A stretch of 64,000 bases of DNA from assembly GCA_004352715.1 (NCBI GenBank), contig SCFE01000073.1, positions 1,423,934 to 1,487,933 of the forward strand, read 5' to 3'. Source of the DNA: Hofstenia miamia (lineage: Eukaryota; Xenacoelomorpha; Acoela). The position numbers were made by a program, and so were the translations under genes. This document shows positions 37,722 through 48,636 of this stretch, in pieces. Under the pieces are notes generated by a model. It did not search any database. It was not told the origin of the DNA and worked only from the letters and a program-made list of their open reading frames with translations. Position 1 is the first letter of the stretch. Each line of letters starts with the position of its first letter.

Positions 37722-37757
37722 AAAAGCAATTTATTGCTACAATAAACTAGTACAAAA
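37722..37757 (-). mobile_element. Distal 3' end of LINE 1, cut off by the Copia insertion
   Basis: AAAGCAATTTATTGC at 37726-37740 matches the 3' end of the same LINE family at about 41742 and 46351. The sequence then resumes at about 40419 after the Copia element. Confidence 0.65.
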
Positions 37758-37889
37758 TGTGATTACATCAGTAATTAAAACAGCGTTGCGTTCTATTCAT
37801 AAAACATATTGACTATCCTACATAAAAATTGCATGTTATATTTACAGTATAACAGGTACACGAGTCTATAACTGAGTAAACATTTCACA
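37758..37889 (-). repeat. Copia 3' LTR (132 bp)
   Basis: Starts TGTGATTACA and ends TTTCACA on the plus strand, the TG...CA form. On the minus strand a purine-rich AGAAGTAGAAGGGAA directly precedes it and serves as polypurine tract. Confidence 0.85.
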
Positions 37890-38021
37890 TTCCCTTCTAC
37901 TTCTGTAACTTCTGGCGCAGCAGGGGTAAAACACGACTACGGTGTTTTGTAAGTGGATCGGCAATCATGTCTTGCGTAGAAACAAATATAAGCTTGCAAT
38001 AACTTCCATAATGTAATTCTT

Positions 38022-38660
38022 CTAGTTCAAAAGACGCTTTTCTTTAAGAACTGATGGAGTTGGTGAGTTCACGGCTGATAATAAAGATTTACTGTCAGTT
38101 AAGAACTGCATTCTAATTTGACGTGAAGTCATAAAGTTAAGCTGACACACGTAGATAGTATAGTCAATGGCGTCTGCAAGTTGTATAGTCTCCGCAGCAA
38201 GAGAACTTTTTGCAACGCGACGTAGTTTTTGCGAACACCAACTGATAACATCATTTCCCACAACAATGACATGAGCACCATAACTAGGGATATCCAGTGA
38301 CACATCTGAGTATGCGCATACTTTGCCAAGGTCCTTTGCAACATTATTTGTAAATCGCAACGTAACATCATGATACCAAACGCTTCGAATTATCTTGTTC
38401 AGATTATGTATACTTTGCTCATCAGGAGTGTATTTATCTTTCGATAACTGTTCCACATCATATGCCAAATCTGGTCATGTAGTGGATGTAGTATAAAGAA
38501 GTAGGCCAATACGAGATCGAAATGTTTCTAGGATATGTTCGTCTTTAGAGTCTATCTCTAAGACAGTTTGAGATTATTTGCTTTGAGAAATTTCATAACA
38601 GTTATCAATTCTCCTTATTTGAAGTCCAAGAAATGTGATGTAATTTTGATCAACACATGT
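38022..38660 (-). pseudogene. Copia reverse transcriptase end and RNase H
   Basis: Minus-strand sequence from about 38660 holds the C-terminal RT connection (YITFLGLQIRR, about 38645-38610, then TTSTT and PDLAYDVEQLSKDKYT to about 38425) with one stop. It continues into RNase H: SDVSLDIPSYGAH (about 38310) and SWCSQKLRRVAKSSLAAETI (about 38245-38190). The SLAAET stretch is the hallmark of Copia RNase H, and the final catalytic-region TDSKSL follows at about 38095. The 148-codon open frame 38468-38022 is the longest intact part. The RT catalytic core is deleted. Confidence 0.88.
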
Positions 38661-39565
38661 TAGTCTGCCAATTTTAACCATTACAAGAAATTCAAACAGT
38701 GCCATGTGACGTCAGCAAATAACTAGTGAAAGTGCGGCGTAGATTACGCACTATGCTTAACTGTAAGTGAAAGAGATTTTTTACAAATTTATATATCCTA
38801 AAATTAATATATTATCTAGCTCATCATCAATTGTTTAAACGCTATTGGTTTACTATGCAATGCAAAAAAAATTGTTCATAGCCATAGTTGCAAAAAATTT
38901 TATCCCAAAGCTGTCTTGACATCTACTATGCGACTGTTCCAGTTATAACTGCTGGCTATTGAGAGAAGAATCGGAAACGATAGTTTGGTAGCTGTAGGAG
39001 TATACACTTCACCTGGCTCCTTATTCTGAAATCCCTTCACAACAAGGCGTGCTTTTCTGATAGTTTCTCTTGTCTCATTCTGTTTGTTTGAAAGTACCGA
39101 ACGAGTTAGGTTTAACAGAATTTAACTTAACAATTGTATAGGCATTATTGGAGTCCCAGCTATCAAGTTCAGGCTGCTTAGCTTCATCAATATCGTTATT
39201 TTTTTACGTGCACGTATGCCTTTCCGTAACGAAGAGGGGGATTCCGGCATCGCTCTGAAGGCATCACGGTGGTTGCACTGTTGTTTCCATGATCATTATT
39301 GTTAACATGTGTGTAGCCTTCGTCATTCTCAGATTCCGTACCCTTCTTCTTATTCATTGCTTCCATACCTATCTTTTTCCTTGTCTTCGCATGCGAATGT
39401 TGTGATTTTGTGTCAACACTGTACTGCTTATAACTAGCTCTACAATCAGTTAGACATGGAGACCATTCGTTTACGGAAATCCAAAGTTAAATACTAATAC
39501 TAATTCGGTGACACCTTATGTACTTCCAAGCGTGTTTAACAAGTACTTCTTTACCTTGTTGGCAA
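38661..39565 (-). pseudogene. Copia pol linker between integrase and RT, degraded
   Basis: Minus-strand sequence reads as a polar, acidic and basic linker (for example KKKGTESENDEGYTHVNNND near 39350-39290) typical of the stretch between Copia integrase and RT. Several stops and frameshifts; no catalytic motif. Confidence 0.55.
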
Positions 39566-39780
39566 ACTACTGTAGCCGGGCCATGCCAGAATTTGTATCA
39601 CGTGATCTGTAAAGAACCAAGTCATCGTTTGAGTAAACGTCAGCTCCATTTTGGCGAGTTTTAGCTACTAATGATTTACGAATTCGCTCTGAGAAATCTG
39701 CAGCCGAGAATGCTGTTCTCACCTTATCTAGAAGTCGTAAATGCTTGGCAACAACACCATCAATCGAAAAACTCGTCAAC
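39480..39780 (-). pseudogene. Copia integrase C-terminal fragment
   Basis: The frame 39779-39567 ends near DVYSNDDLVLYRSRDTN (about 39645-39595), and a shifted frame continues CQQGKEVLVKHAWKYIR (about 39560-39510). This matches the end of Copia integrase, where a GD.V.YKR segment is followed by W.GP..V and a VKHGG-like stretch. The zinc-binding and catalytic core domains are absent, so gag is joined almost directly to this fragment. Confidence 0.7.
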
Positions 39781-39789
39781 GCATTATCA

Positions 39790-40285
39790 TCTCAATTTAG
39801 ATGCTGCTAGAATATCACACCGTTCGCTCTCAGTAATATGAGATTTAAACAAAAGTTCAGCAGCCAATATAGAGTCACTAAGTTCCATTTTCTTCATGCG
39901 TGAGACAATATTTTCAAATTTAAGAATAAGCTCTCGTATTGACATATCAGCTAATTTTTCAAATGTTTTAAATTCAAGAGATGTATATTATGCCGCACCA
40001 CCATCACTGTCAAGCAAACATTCGTCAAGATATTTTAACACCTCATCTAGACCGGTATCTCTTGTAAGTNAACTCATCTAGACCGGTATCGCTTGTAAGT
40101 ATGGAGTGCTCCATTTCTAGGGCTCGATTTTTTGCGGTGCCAGAAAGTTGAAATAAAACGGAAATACCTTGCTTGTTATTACTGCAATCCGTTACATGAC
40201 GCCATAGTAACACCTCTTTCATCCAACTGCGATACTGGTCTGTTTCATGATCAATAGATGATGGCTTCATATGTTTTGTCGACAT
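39790..40285 (-). pseudogene. Copia gag remnant
   Basis: Starts at the ATG at 40285, 10 codons past the primer-binding region. It encodes a Copia gag-like N-terminus including SWMKEVLLWRHVTDC and a GTAKNRALEM segment. The frame is interrupted at the single N at 40070, where about 28 bp is repeated, and then continues in pieces to about 39790. No CCHC zinc knuckle is seen. Confidence 0.7.
40041..40100. other. Single-N join (40070) with repeated flank
   Basis: CTCATCTAGACCGGTATC followed by CTTGTAAGT occurs on both sides of the N, differing at one base. It is most easily read as two contigs with a short unmerged overlap. Removing one copy and the N would change the gag frame, so the apparent break there may not be real. 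Confidence 0.75.
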
Positions 40286-40294
40286 GATTTATTT

Positions 40295-40305
40295 CTCTGC
40301 TACCA
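40295..40305 (-). promoter_or_regulatory. Copia primer-binding site, initiator tRNA-Met type
   Basis: On the minus strand, three bases after the 5' LTR, TGGTAGCAGAG is complementary to the 3' end of animal initiator tRNA-Met (CTCTGCTACCA). It primes minus-strand DNA synthesis in the family. Confidence 0.88.
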
Positions 40306-40308
40306 TAA

Positions 40309-40416
40309 TGTGATTACAATATTCATAAAAACATACTGACGATCCTACATAAAAAGTGCATATTATATTTACAGTATAACAGGTACACGAGTCTATAACT
40401 GAGTAAACATGTCACA
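40309..40416 (-). repeat. Copia 5' LTR (108 bp)
   Basis: Same ends as the 3' LTR (TGTGATTACA ... GTCACA) but lacks about 24 bp after the first 10, so the two LTRs differ by an indel besides a few substitutions. Confidence 0.85.
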
Positions 40417-41741
40417 CACAAAACTATAAACTGCAAAACTACAAAAAGCTATTTACAAATATAATAATATAATATTAAAATGTGTGTGTGTGCATTTTAT
40501 ACAAAATTTTCAAATGAATGTAGTGTATTATTGTCGTTAAGTAGGCATTGTCTATTAAAGAGGAGTGTTCGCAATTTCTTTCTGAATTTTTTTGTAATTT
40601 TTTTCAAATTTAATTTCTCTATTTAAGTTATTCCATAATTTAGTTGCTGTGTGGTGAAAACTATTATAATGTTTATCCAAGCATAAAAATGTTTAAAAAC
40701 GTTCATTTAATTTAATATACTGTCTTAAAAACGAAATTGCGACCTGGCCAAATTTGAATTTAAATAATATTGACAACATATGCATTTGAATTTGGTAATA
40801 AGGGGATAATATTTTAATCGGTAATCGGATGCATTGTCATGTTTTTGTGCAAAATTGAGTATTTTAAGGGACCAATTGAAAGTTTTAGACAGGAGGATGC
40901 GATGTTTTGAATTAATATTTGTAAAGAAGAATGAGCAATATTGAAAGTGTGAAAGGCAGAGTGCATTTATTAATTGTTTGTGGTACGTATTTGAAATATT
41001 TCTGAGATGATAAAGATACCTAACTCTAGAAGCCATTTTTTTAATTTTAGCAATGAAGAAGTGTTCGAAATTTAAATCATTGTCAATTTCAATACCTAAA
41101 TAGTTAATAGATTCGCTTTGCTTTATTGGTACATTATTTAATTTAAGTTCTATGTTTTTTGTGAGGTTTCTGTTTGTCTTAGGGGAAAATATTATGAATT
41201 ATGTTTTTTCAATATTTACTTTCAATTGATTATTTGAGAAATATTTTGTGAGATTTTCGATGTCATATCGGAGATTTTTAGTTGCATTAAGGCATTTATA
41301 TCAGTACTTATAAGACAGGTATCATCTGCATATTGATAAATTTTACTGTTTTTTAGAAGCCATTTTTTTAATTTTAGCAATGAAGAAGTGTTCGAAATTT
41401 AAATCATTGTCAATTTCAATACCTAAATAGTTAATAGATTCGCTTTGCTTTATTGGTACATTATTTAATTTAAGTTCTATGTTTTTTGTGAGGTTTCTGT
41501 TTGTCTTAGGGGAAAATATTATGAATTATGTTTTTTCAATATTTACTTTCAATTGATTATTTGAGAAATATTTTGTGAGATTTTCGATGTCATATCGGAG
41601 ATTTTTAGTTGCATTAAGGCATTTATATCAGTACTTATAAGACAGGTATCATCTGCATATTGATAAATTTTACTGTTTTTTACCTGTTGAGTTATGTCAT
41701 TAACATAGATTGCAAATAGAATAATAATAAAAAAATAACAG
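40417..41741 (-). pseudogene. LINE 1: RT C-terminus and 3' region
   Basis: On the minus strand, LFAIYVNDITQQVK (about 41730-41690) leads to IYQYADDTCLIS (about 41342-41308, repeated at about 41669-41635), the RT catalytic YADD box. The thumb region follows, then SRVRYLYHLRNIS (about 41030-40990) and HFQYCSFFF to about 40900. A typical LINE C-terminal LWNNL-like stretch is near 40640. The order fits a Jockey/CR1-like non-LTR element. Everything 5' of the RT palm is missing here because another LINE copy abuts at 41742. A Copia element interrupts its 3' end. Confidence 0.8.
41028..41681. repeat. Tandem duplication of 327 bp inside LINE 1
   Basis: 41028-41354 and 41355-41681 look identical, including the YADD-coding stretch. 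It is a recent event or an assembly artefact. Confidence 0.9.
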
Positions 41742-41787
41742 TCAAAGCAATTTATTGCATAAAATAATGTACACTACAAAGTCTACA

Positions 41788-41822
<35 letters not shown>

Positions 41823-42450
41823 TGTGCGCTTGCGTGTCTATGTGCTAAATGTGATTTTGGAATGCTCGAAAAGCGTTATTATCTCCTAGAATTAGTTGTT
41901 TTATGACAAAAATCTTTTAATTTTTATTATAATTAATTTTTATTTTATAATTAGGTTATGATCACGATTCATAATCTAGTTTGTTCTGGACATTGATTGC
42001 ACAATGCTAGACTTTTCAATTGATTTATATTTGTGTGAAAGGCTGTTTACTTTTGAATAATAATTAAGAAATATTTGTTATGGACATTTTGCTTTACATC
42101 TAAATAAATTGCTTAGAGCTTGTACTTGAATTTGGTAAAAGGGAGCCAAAATATTTTATTTTTTCCATACTCTAATGATCTATTAGGTTTTTTAAAAATT
42201 TAAAGATTTTGAAGCCCAGTTGAAGCTTTCGATAAAAGTTCACATCGCTTAACATAGATTGTAAAAATATAAATTAACAGTAGTTTAAATGGGATATGCA
42301 AAATATTTCAATTGTTTATGATATTCAGATGAGAAATTCCTTTTAATGATAAAGATATCATATTCCAGTGAGCATTTTTTTAATTTTATTTTGCAAGAAT
42401 GAAAGTTAGGTATGTATTTCAACACCTAAATATTTAATGCAATTACTTTG
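41742..42450 (-). pseudogene. LINE 2a: C-terminal and 3' part of the same family as LINE 1
   Basis: The 3' end GCAATTTATTGC at 41747-41758 matches LINE 1, and 42100-42440 is a diverged counterpart of 40790-41110, with the same order of coding remnants but many stops. A (TA)n tract sits at 41791-41819. The copy ends where the next LINE begins with an (AAT)n tail. Confidence 0.65.
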
Positions 42451-42454
42451 TTTA

Positions 42455-43830
42455 ATAATTTAATAATAATAATGATAATAATATTTATTTTGCACTTACA
42501 ATCCTTGGATTGAATAATAGAGCATTCAACTAAAATTTACAAATTTAACTTAAATTAAAAATGGACATTACGGCGTCTCTGCAATTCTAAAAGAAGAGGA
42601 TGAGGCTAACTACATATTAGAGATACAGATAAACCTGTCTCTTCTCTTCTTATTCAATTTTATTGTGCATAATATTTTTCATCTTTTGATGATTTCAGAG
42701 AATATGAAGCTGTCCTTTAGTCTATTGCTTTTGTAAACTAAATCCCATTCACCTTTATTTCTTAGCTCATATTTTGTGAATGACGATTGTTCTGGGATCA
42801 ACTTATTCAATGGGTGCGTTGGTTTTCGCATATGTTGTCATAATCGATTACATAAAATTCGCCGTCGATCATATACTGAAAGACAATTTGCTGCTATCAT
42901 TACTTCAGCATATTCATAATCTCTAAACACTATTTTTAGAGCTCTTTTTAAATTGCTTTTAATTGCTTTCTTTGTTCTTGTGTAATGCTGTTGTGCCATA
43001 ATAGGGCAGCATATTCAATTTATGACCTTATAAGGGCTTTATATATGGTGATTAAATATCTTTATTTGGAACCTCTCTTCTCTTTAATTGACGAAGGTAG
43101 TGTAGTTTTATTGCAGCCTTTTTTGTAATGTAATCTATATGGCTGTCAACATTTATTTTTAGTTCGTTAAAATTGAAATAATTCCTCCGATTTTCAATAT
43201 CAGATTGCAGATTTTTAGTTGCTTTAAAATCATTTTCATCTGATGTTATTAAACATGTGTCATCGTTATTGTTAAATTTCAGAATTATTAACTTCACTTA
43301 TATTATCATTGACATAAAAATCAAATATAATCGGTCCTAGAACTGTTCCCTGGGGTATCCGTCTTTCAGGTGTTATATATTCAGATTTTACCAATTCAAA
43401 ATTGCACGCTGCTTTCGGTTTCTTAAGAAGTTCATGATTAAAAGAATGGAATTGTTATCAATATCGTAATGTACCAATTTTTGCTTTAGTATTTCAAAAT
43501 TCATGCTATTAAATGGTTTGCTTAACCCATATAGGGCTAAACTAGACTTATTTTTTAGTTTATTTAGTTTTATTTTTGTCAGTAATGGATACTATTAAAT
43601 CAATTGTGCTTTAGTCAGGACGAAATCCAAATTGATTTTTGATAAAATATTTTCCAAAGTTATGTACGTATTTATTTGGGAGTAAAGTAATGCCGCTCGG
43701 AAAAATTATTCTATACACAAAATAAAAGGATAATGTAAACAATGTTACATTGAAAGAGCAGTAAAGTGGGAAGAGCAAAAACAATAAAAAATTTAAATAT
43801 AACAATAAAGTATTGCCAAGATCGTCCTGA
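42455..43830 (-). pseudogene. LINE 2b: RT relic of a second LINE family
   Basis: Minus strand: NQFGFRPD (about 43635-43610), SMNFEILKQKLVHYDI (about 43505-43455), RIPQGTVLGPIIFDFYVND (about 43365-43310) and DDTCLITSDENDF (about 43265-43225, in place of YADDT). Then come LHYLRQLKRREV (about 43100-43060) and a C-terminus with TQEQRKQLKAI, DRRRILCNRL and HPLNKLIPE (about 42980-42790). These are RT motifs of Jockey/CR1-type LINEs. Frameshifts separate the pieces. The 3' end carries an AAT-rich tail at 42455-42495. Confidence 0.8.
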
Positions 43831-44460
43831 TGAACCTCATCTATGCAAACAATTTTTAAATACTTTACATATGTAATATTTTCTTAATAAACAGTTTTTA
43901 AACTTATTTTTTACCATTTATTAACTTTAGTTTATATAAGTATCCTATTATAAATTTCTATCTTTTTTGACGAAATATATATTTTTTAAACACATACTGA
44001 TATCATAAGCAAATAGCAAAGAAGCGTCACCCATATGGGGTGACATGGCAGTCTACGTGTTAAGGAGAGAGAGAGTTTTCCTTACATAAGCTTATCTGGT
44101 TTATGCAAAATAACATACCGTGCAGTGTACACAGATCGCGATAAAATGATGTTGTTTCGTGTTTGTTAGGCATGCATGATATCAGAGTATGTTTACAGTA
44201 GCCATGTATCTTCTCCATCAATAATCTCTGCTTGTTAGATAACAATCGAGTTTCTGCTTATCTTTGATTATTTGATTCACATTATATTAACAATATTATT
44301 TTTATTGCATGATTATGGCAAATTTTATGCGACATCAAATATATAAAATATGACCTTTACGTTATGAAAAATGACTTGATAATATGATCTTAAAATTTTA
44401 TTGGAACTGTAAAGAGTCTATGTTTAGCATAATGAATTTTCAACTTTTATTTCAAAAATG
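43831..44460. other. AT-rich DNA between LINE relics
   Basis: No protein motif recognised. A short palindrome GTCACCCATATGGGGTGAC is at 44027-44045. Confidence 0.5.
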
Positions 44461-45700
44461 CTAAGTTTTTCCAAAAATACCTTTCAGAACAGAAGAACTC
44501 TCTTCCACACTGGCCGATGTGAGTTGTGCTTTTTGGAATTTTGGTCCAAATAATTTGCTGAATGTGTGTGTTATTGATATTGGCCGATATTTTCGGACAA
44601 AGAAAGTCATAACGTTTATACAAAGGAGTGATGTCCGATTTTTAAGTAATTCTGGAAATTCATTATCAATAATACATTGATTAAATGCAAAAAGTAAATG
44701 CTCGCCAAATATTGGGAAACAATCTCTAATAACAAAGAAAGGAAATTTAAATGTAGCCGTCGATTTGTTAGTATCTAATTTCTTCATTAAATATTTAATT
44801 CTATAATATTTGCAAGTCTAAAGGAAAAATGAAATAATGATTTCTTAAAATAAATTGAATGAGCAAAATTAAAATTTCTAAGAGTTTTGAATGTTGTGTT
44901 TAATGCATTTAATATTTTATTCTTATCTGTAATAAGTTTTTTATAACATTTAAGTTCGTTAATATCGCAAAAAATTAATTTTGATTTTCCAATTGATTTA
45001 AAAATATATTTCCACTTTTCTGTTGCGTTGCTTAACTTTCTAAAAAATATTTCTTCTCTTTTTGAGGTTTCCTTAAGTCGCGTTTGTTTAATTAATTTCT
45101 TGCCATGTTCATAATTAGTCCAATTACTATAAGTCAGTGCTTTTTTGCCAGTTCAAACTTTAACTTGTTCTTTAATTAGAGCGCTGTCTGTTGCAGTAAA
45201 GAAAGCGAGCGCAATTTAACTGGAACTCGGCGGGTCTGCTTTGTTAAGTGCCTTTAAAATTTCTGCGGCAATGTTTTTTAAAGTGCAAACATAGTATAGG
45301 GAGATATTGCGCAGGATTTATTCCATATTATCATTTGAATAATTTTTGTAATCTCTTGTAAGAATAGACTTAAATTTCTTTTTTTAGTAATATACATGCA
45401 AATAACATGATCGCTAAAAGATTCAAAAAAACTTTTAAAATGAACATCGGAATTTTTTGTAGAAAATAGTCAATTAGTCTAGTATTTCTGGTTGGTTGAC
45501 TACAAGAAAATTTTGTAAGCAACAAAGTCCATTTAGAGCATTTTTTTCGTAATTATTAATATAAATAATATGTAAATCACCAAAAATGTGTAGACTAATG
45601 CTTTGGTTATATATTTCAGAAGCCCAAATATTCTTTTAGTTAAGGAAATCTTTTGAAAAACTTGCAGATGGGGAATTTATTAGAATAATAATAATACAGT
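44461..45700 (-). pseudogene. LINE 3: RT N-terminal part
   Basis: The frame 44787-44461 encodes KKLDTNKSTATFKFPFFVI, then a FPELLKNRTS segment and VRKYRPISITHTFSKLFG, corresponding to RT motifs 0-2 (consensus K..GPD.IP, P..KKG, YRPIS.LP..SK). Upstream, 45130-44880 carries a linker between endonuclease and RT. The 3' part of the RT is missing. Beyond about 45200 no motif is clear. Confidence 0.7.
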
Positions 45701-45829
45701 GAAAGGATAATTTTTGCTAAAACTATTTAAAAGGAATATTACAAATTAAAATATTAATATACATATGTAAAAATACAAAAATCAATAAATATGCGCATTT
45801 TCTTAAAGGGGCACTATTTTTAGATATAC

Positions 45830-46350
45830 TGACTCAATGCATGTAATTAATTGCATATGTTCAACAGTGATTGCTTTTTCAATAAATAATCTTTAGTTTT
45901 TCTCTTAAAATGCTTAAAATTTTGTTTGACTTTTATTGTAACACTCAGATTATTCCATAATACGCAAGAATTAAATGCATAGTAGTCAAAGACAGTTAAT
46001 TTTACTGCAAATTTTATTTGTTCTTTCATTGAATATAATACAATGTTGTAAAAAATTTAAGGAAATTCGTCCATTTATGAACTTATGAGCTAAACTTAAT
46101 GATTGGTATTGAATATAACAAAGTGGAGACAGTACAATATTGTAAGATAGTTGAAGTTCATTGATTTATTGAAGCTTATCATTAGAATTCAGCAATTTTA
46201 AGCCACAATTATAGATTTTTGCTAAAGATGACGCTTTGCGAGCCTTGAGACTTTGAAAAACAAAAGGACAATAATTAAATTGCCTTAAAGCTAATGAGGA
46301 TACTAATTCTGAAATCATTTCTTTACGTTCCTAAGCTGAAATAATAGTCA
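45830..46350 (-). pseudogene. LINE C-terminal fragment
   Basis: On the minus strand the frame 46029-45847 reads SCVLWNNLSVTIKVKQNFKH, the W.NL...I....F motif at the C-terminus of LINE ORF2. It belongs to a copy separate from the one that ends at 46351. Confidence 0.6.
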
Positions 46351-47949
46351 AAGCAAATTTATTGCTTAAGTGTATGCAAAGTCTATAAACTATAACACAT
46401 GACAAAAATATTTGCAAACCTATTTAAATATCAAATATTAATTAAAGGGGCTGTTTTAAAAGTAATTCGACCACGCATTGAGTATATTATCTATGCCCAG
46501 TAATGTTTGCCTATTAAATAAAAATTGTTTTATTTTTTTCTTGAAGTGCTTTTAGTTTTTCTCACATTTTATATCAATACTTAAATCATTTCATGAGATT
46601 GAACATTTAAAAGAAAATGAATCTTGTCGATTATTGCTACTAAAAAGTGTTTTACTCCTTTTATTGATTTTGATGTAATTATTAAGAAAATTTAGTGAGC
46701 TTAATTCATAAATAAATTTGTGAATTATACATAAAGATTGATACTGAATAAAGTAACTTGGGGCCAAGACATTATATAATGATCTTAATTGCATTATGGA
46801 TACTTGTTTTTCAACATAATTAAGTGTTCTAAATGCCCAGTTTGAACATTTTACTAATGATGAATGTTCTTGCAATGTGAAATATTGAAAAAAAATGCAC
46901 AATAATTTAATTTTTTAAGACAAATGAATGAATTAGTTCTACATGCGACGATTTGTAGTTACGTACTCTAAAAAATATGGTCGATTTTAATTCGTTGCTT
47001 GTGATATTGCTTAGAAAACTCATAATATAGTTTTTTGCATTGAAACTAAAACCTTGTCGCCTTAATTTTTCTTTTATAATATCGAAATTCATCGAGTTAA
47101 ATGCTTTACTTAAATCAAGTAAGGCCACCGCTGTGAACAAATTTTGATTTGTATTTATTTTAATATTTTCTGTGATTGATAAAATCGCATCAGATGTACT
47201 AAACTTAGGTTGAAATCCAATGTTATTGTCATTAATAAACTTGTACATTTGTGCAGCTAAAAGTTTTTCAAATATTTTTGAGAAAGAGTGTGTTATGCTA
47301 ATTGGTTCAATGGATCTAGTGGTTCTCCTTTTTTATATAAGTGTGAAATATCAGATTGCTTTAAAAGCGCAGGAAAGTCATTATTTATAATATTTTGGTT
47401 GAATGCTACAAGTAGGTGTTCACCAAAATTATAAAAATAATTATTAATTATCCAATACGCTAGATTGCTGAATCCACAAGATTTATTAGCATCTAGTTTA
47501 TTTACTACATTTCTAAAATCGTGATCGAAAATTAAGTTGAAATGAAACTGTTCCCTTATTCGTATATCAGATTGTTGAGATGAAAAGTTTCCATTTCTTC
47601 GAGTTTAAAATAGAATTTACCCATTTTTTCAAAATTTCTATTTAAAATATTTGCGATATCTTTCTCATTTTTGCACGTCCTATTATCATGCTTTATTTCT
47701 TCATTGTTTATAGTTAGCCCCTTAGTTTTACCAATGCCTTTATTAAGAAAATTCCATTTTTGGTTAGATTTCTTTAAGCATTTAAAGTAATCCTTTACCT
47801 TAGTTTCGTACCTAGTTTTGCAGGCTCTTTTGGATTAATTGCTTAGCATGCTCATAATTAGTCCAATTAAGATTGGTGGGACGCAATTTCGCAAGTTCAG
47901 CGTTTATTTTTCTTAATTATCCGATCATTAATCAAGTCGGAATCACGGG

Positions 47950-48636
47950 CAGGGATCCAACATAATTAATCGTCAACACGATTAATCGAGATTAATCGGA
48001 TAGATTAATCTATCGTTCTGGTCAAGTAGATTAGATTAATCGTAAACAGCGTGCTCGATTAATCTAGATTATTCTAATTTAGTTGATGCTTATGCATTCA
48101 GTTACGCGTTGTCATTTTTGGTTTGATATCTTATCTATGGCCACTCTTCGTGTCGGTCATATGCTTTACAAAAGAAAACCTTAACACCGGACATAGAAGA
48201 AGAGCGTGATGATTAGGCATCTAGCATACTTAGGAAGCGTCGGATGTCGCCTAATTCTATATATAAAGATCCTCGATTTTATCAAGCCAACTTCTAATCA
48301 GGTTGAGAGACTGTTCAGCAAAGCTGGATATGCTCTATCTGATTTCCAAAATCGTTTATTACCCCTCGACTTAGAGATCCAACATTTCTTTACCCTAACA
48401 AGCACATGTGGAGTAAAATGACTTCAGGAAATAATCTCAAATAACAATAATAGTTGATATTTTCTATTTTGAATATCTTTCAATTGATATATTGTAATTT
48501 GGATATTTTTAATCAGAAGTAGATTAATCTACGATTAATCGCGATTATTAATCTCGTGGCAGCAGCGATTACGATTAATCTATCGCCAAAATTTTTTTTC
48601 ATACGATTAATCGCGATTAAAATCTAACGATCCCTG
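47950..48636 (+). mobile_element. hAT element with GATTAATC subterminal arrays (687 bp)
   Basis: The ends CAGGGATCC and GATCCCTG are inverted; 8-bp flanks ATCACGGG (47942-47949) and ATCTTGGG (48637-48644) agree at six positions. Both subterminal regions (about 47965-48070 and 48520-48620) hold repeated GATTAATC, itself a palindrome. The middle keeps a transposase piece. It is inserted in LINE 4. Confidence 0.88.
48206..48421 (+). pseudogene. hAT transposase C-terminal dimerisation fragment
   Basis: A 71-codon frame with SNQVERLFSKAGYALSDFQN and then LLPLDLEIQHFF, the C-terminal hAT dimerisation motif (S..ER.FS.AG......R..L.......). The remaining transposase, including the catalytic region, is absent. 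Confidence 0.85.

Larger units (their letters stand above)
37758..40416 (-). mobile_element. Ty1/Copia LTR retrotransposon, internally deleted (about 2.66 kb)
   Basis: Two LTRs (37758-37889 and 40309-40416) bracket a minus-strand element with a primer-binding site for initiator tRNA-Met, a gag remnant, the integrase C-terminus and RNase H, in Copia order. Most of integrase and reverse transcriptase is missing. CAAAA before the left LTR (37753-37757) and at 40419-40423 is the likely 5-bp target duplication; two extra bases (CA) separate it from the right LTR end as defined here. The element sits in the 3' end of a LINE. The PBS type and architecture resemble GalEa-like animal Copia elements. 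Confidence 0.9.
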
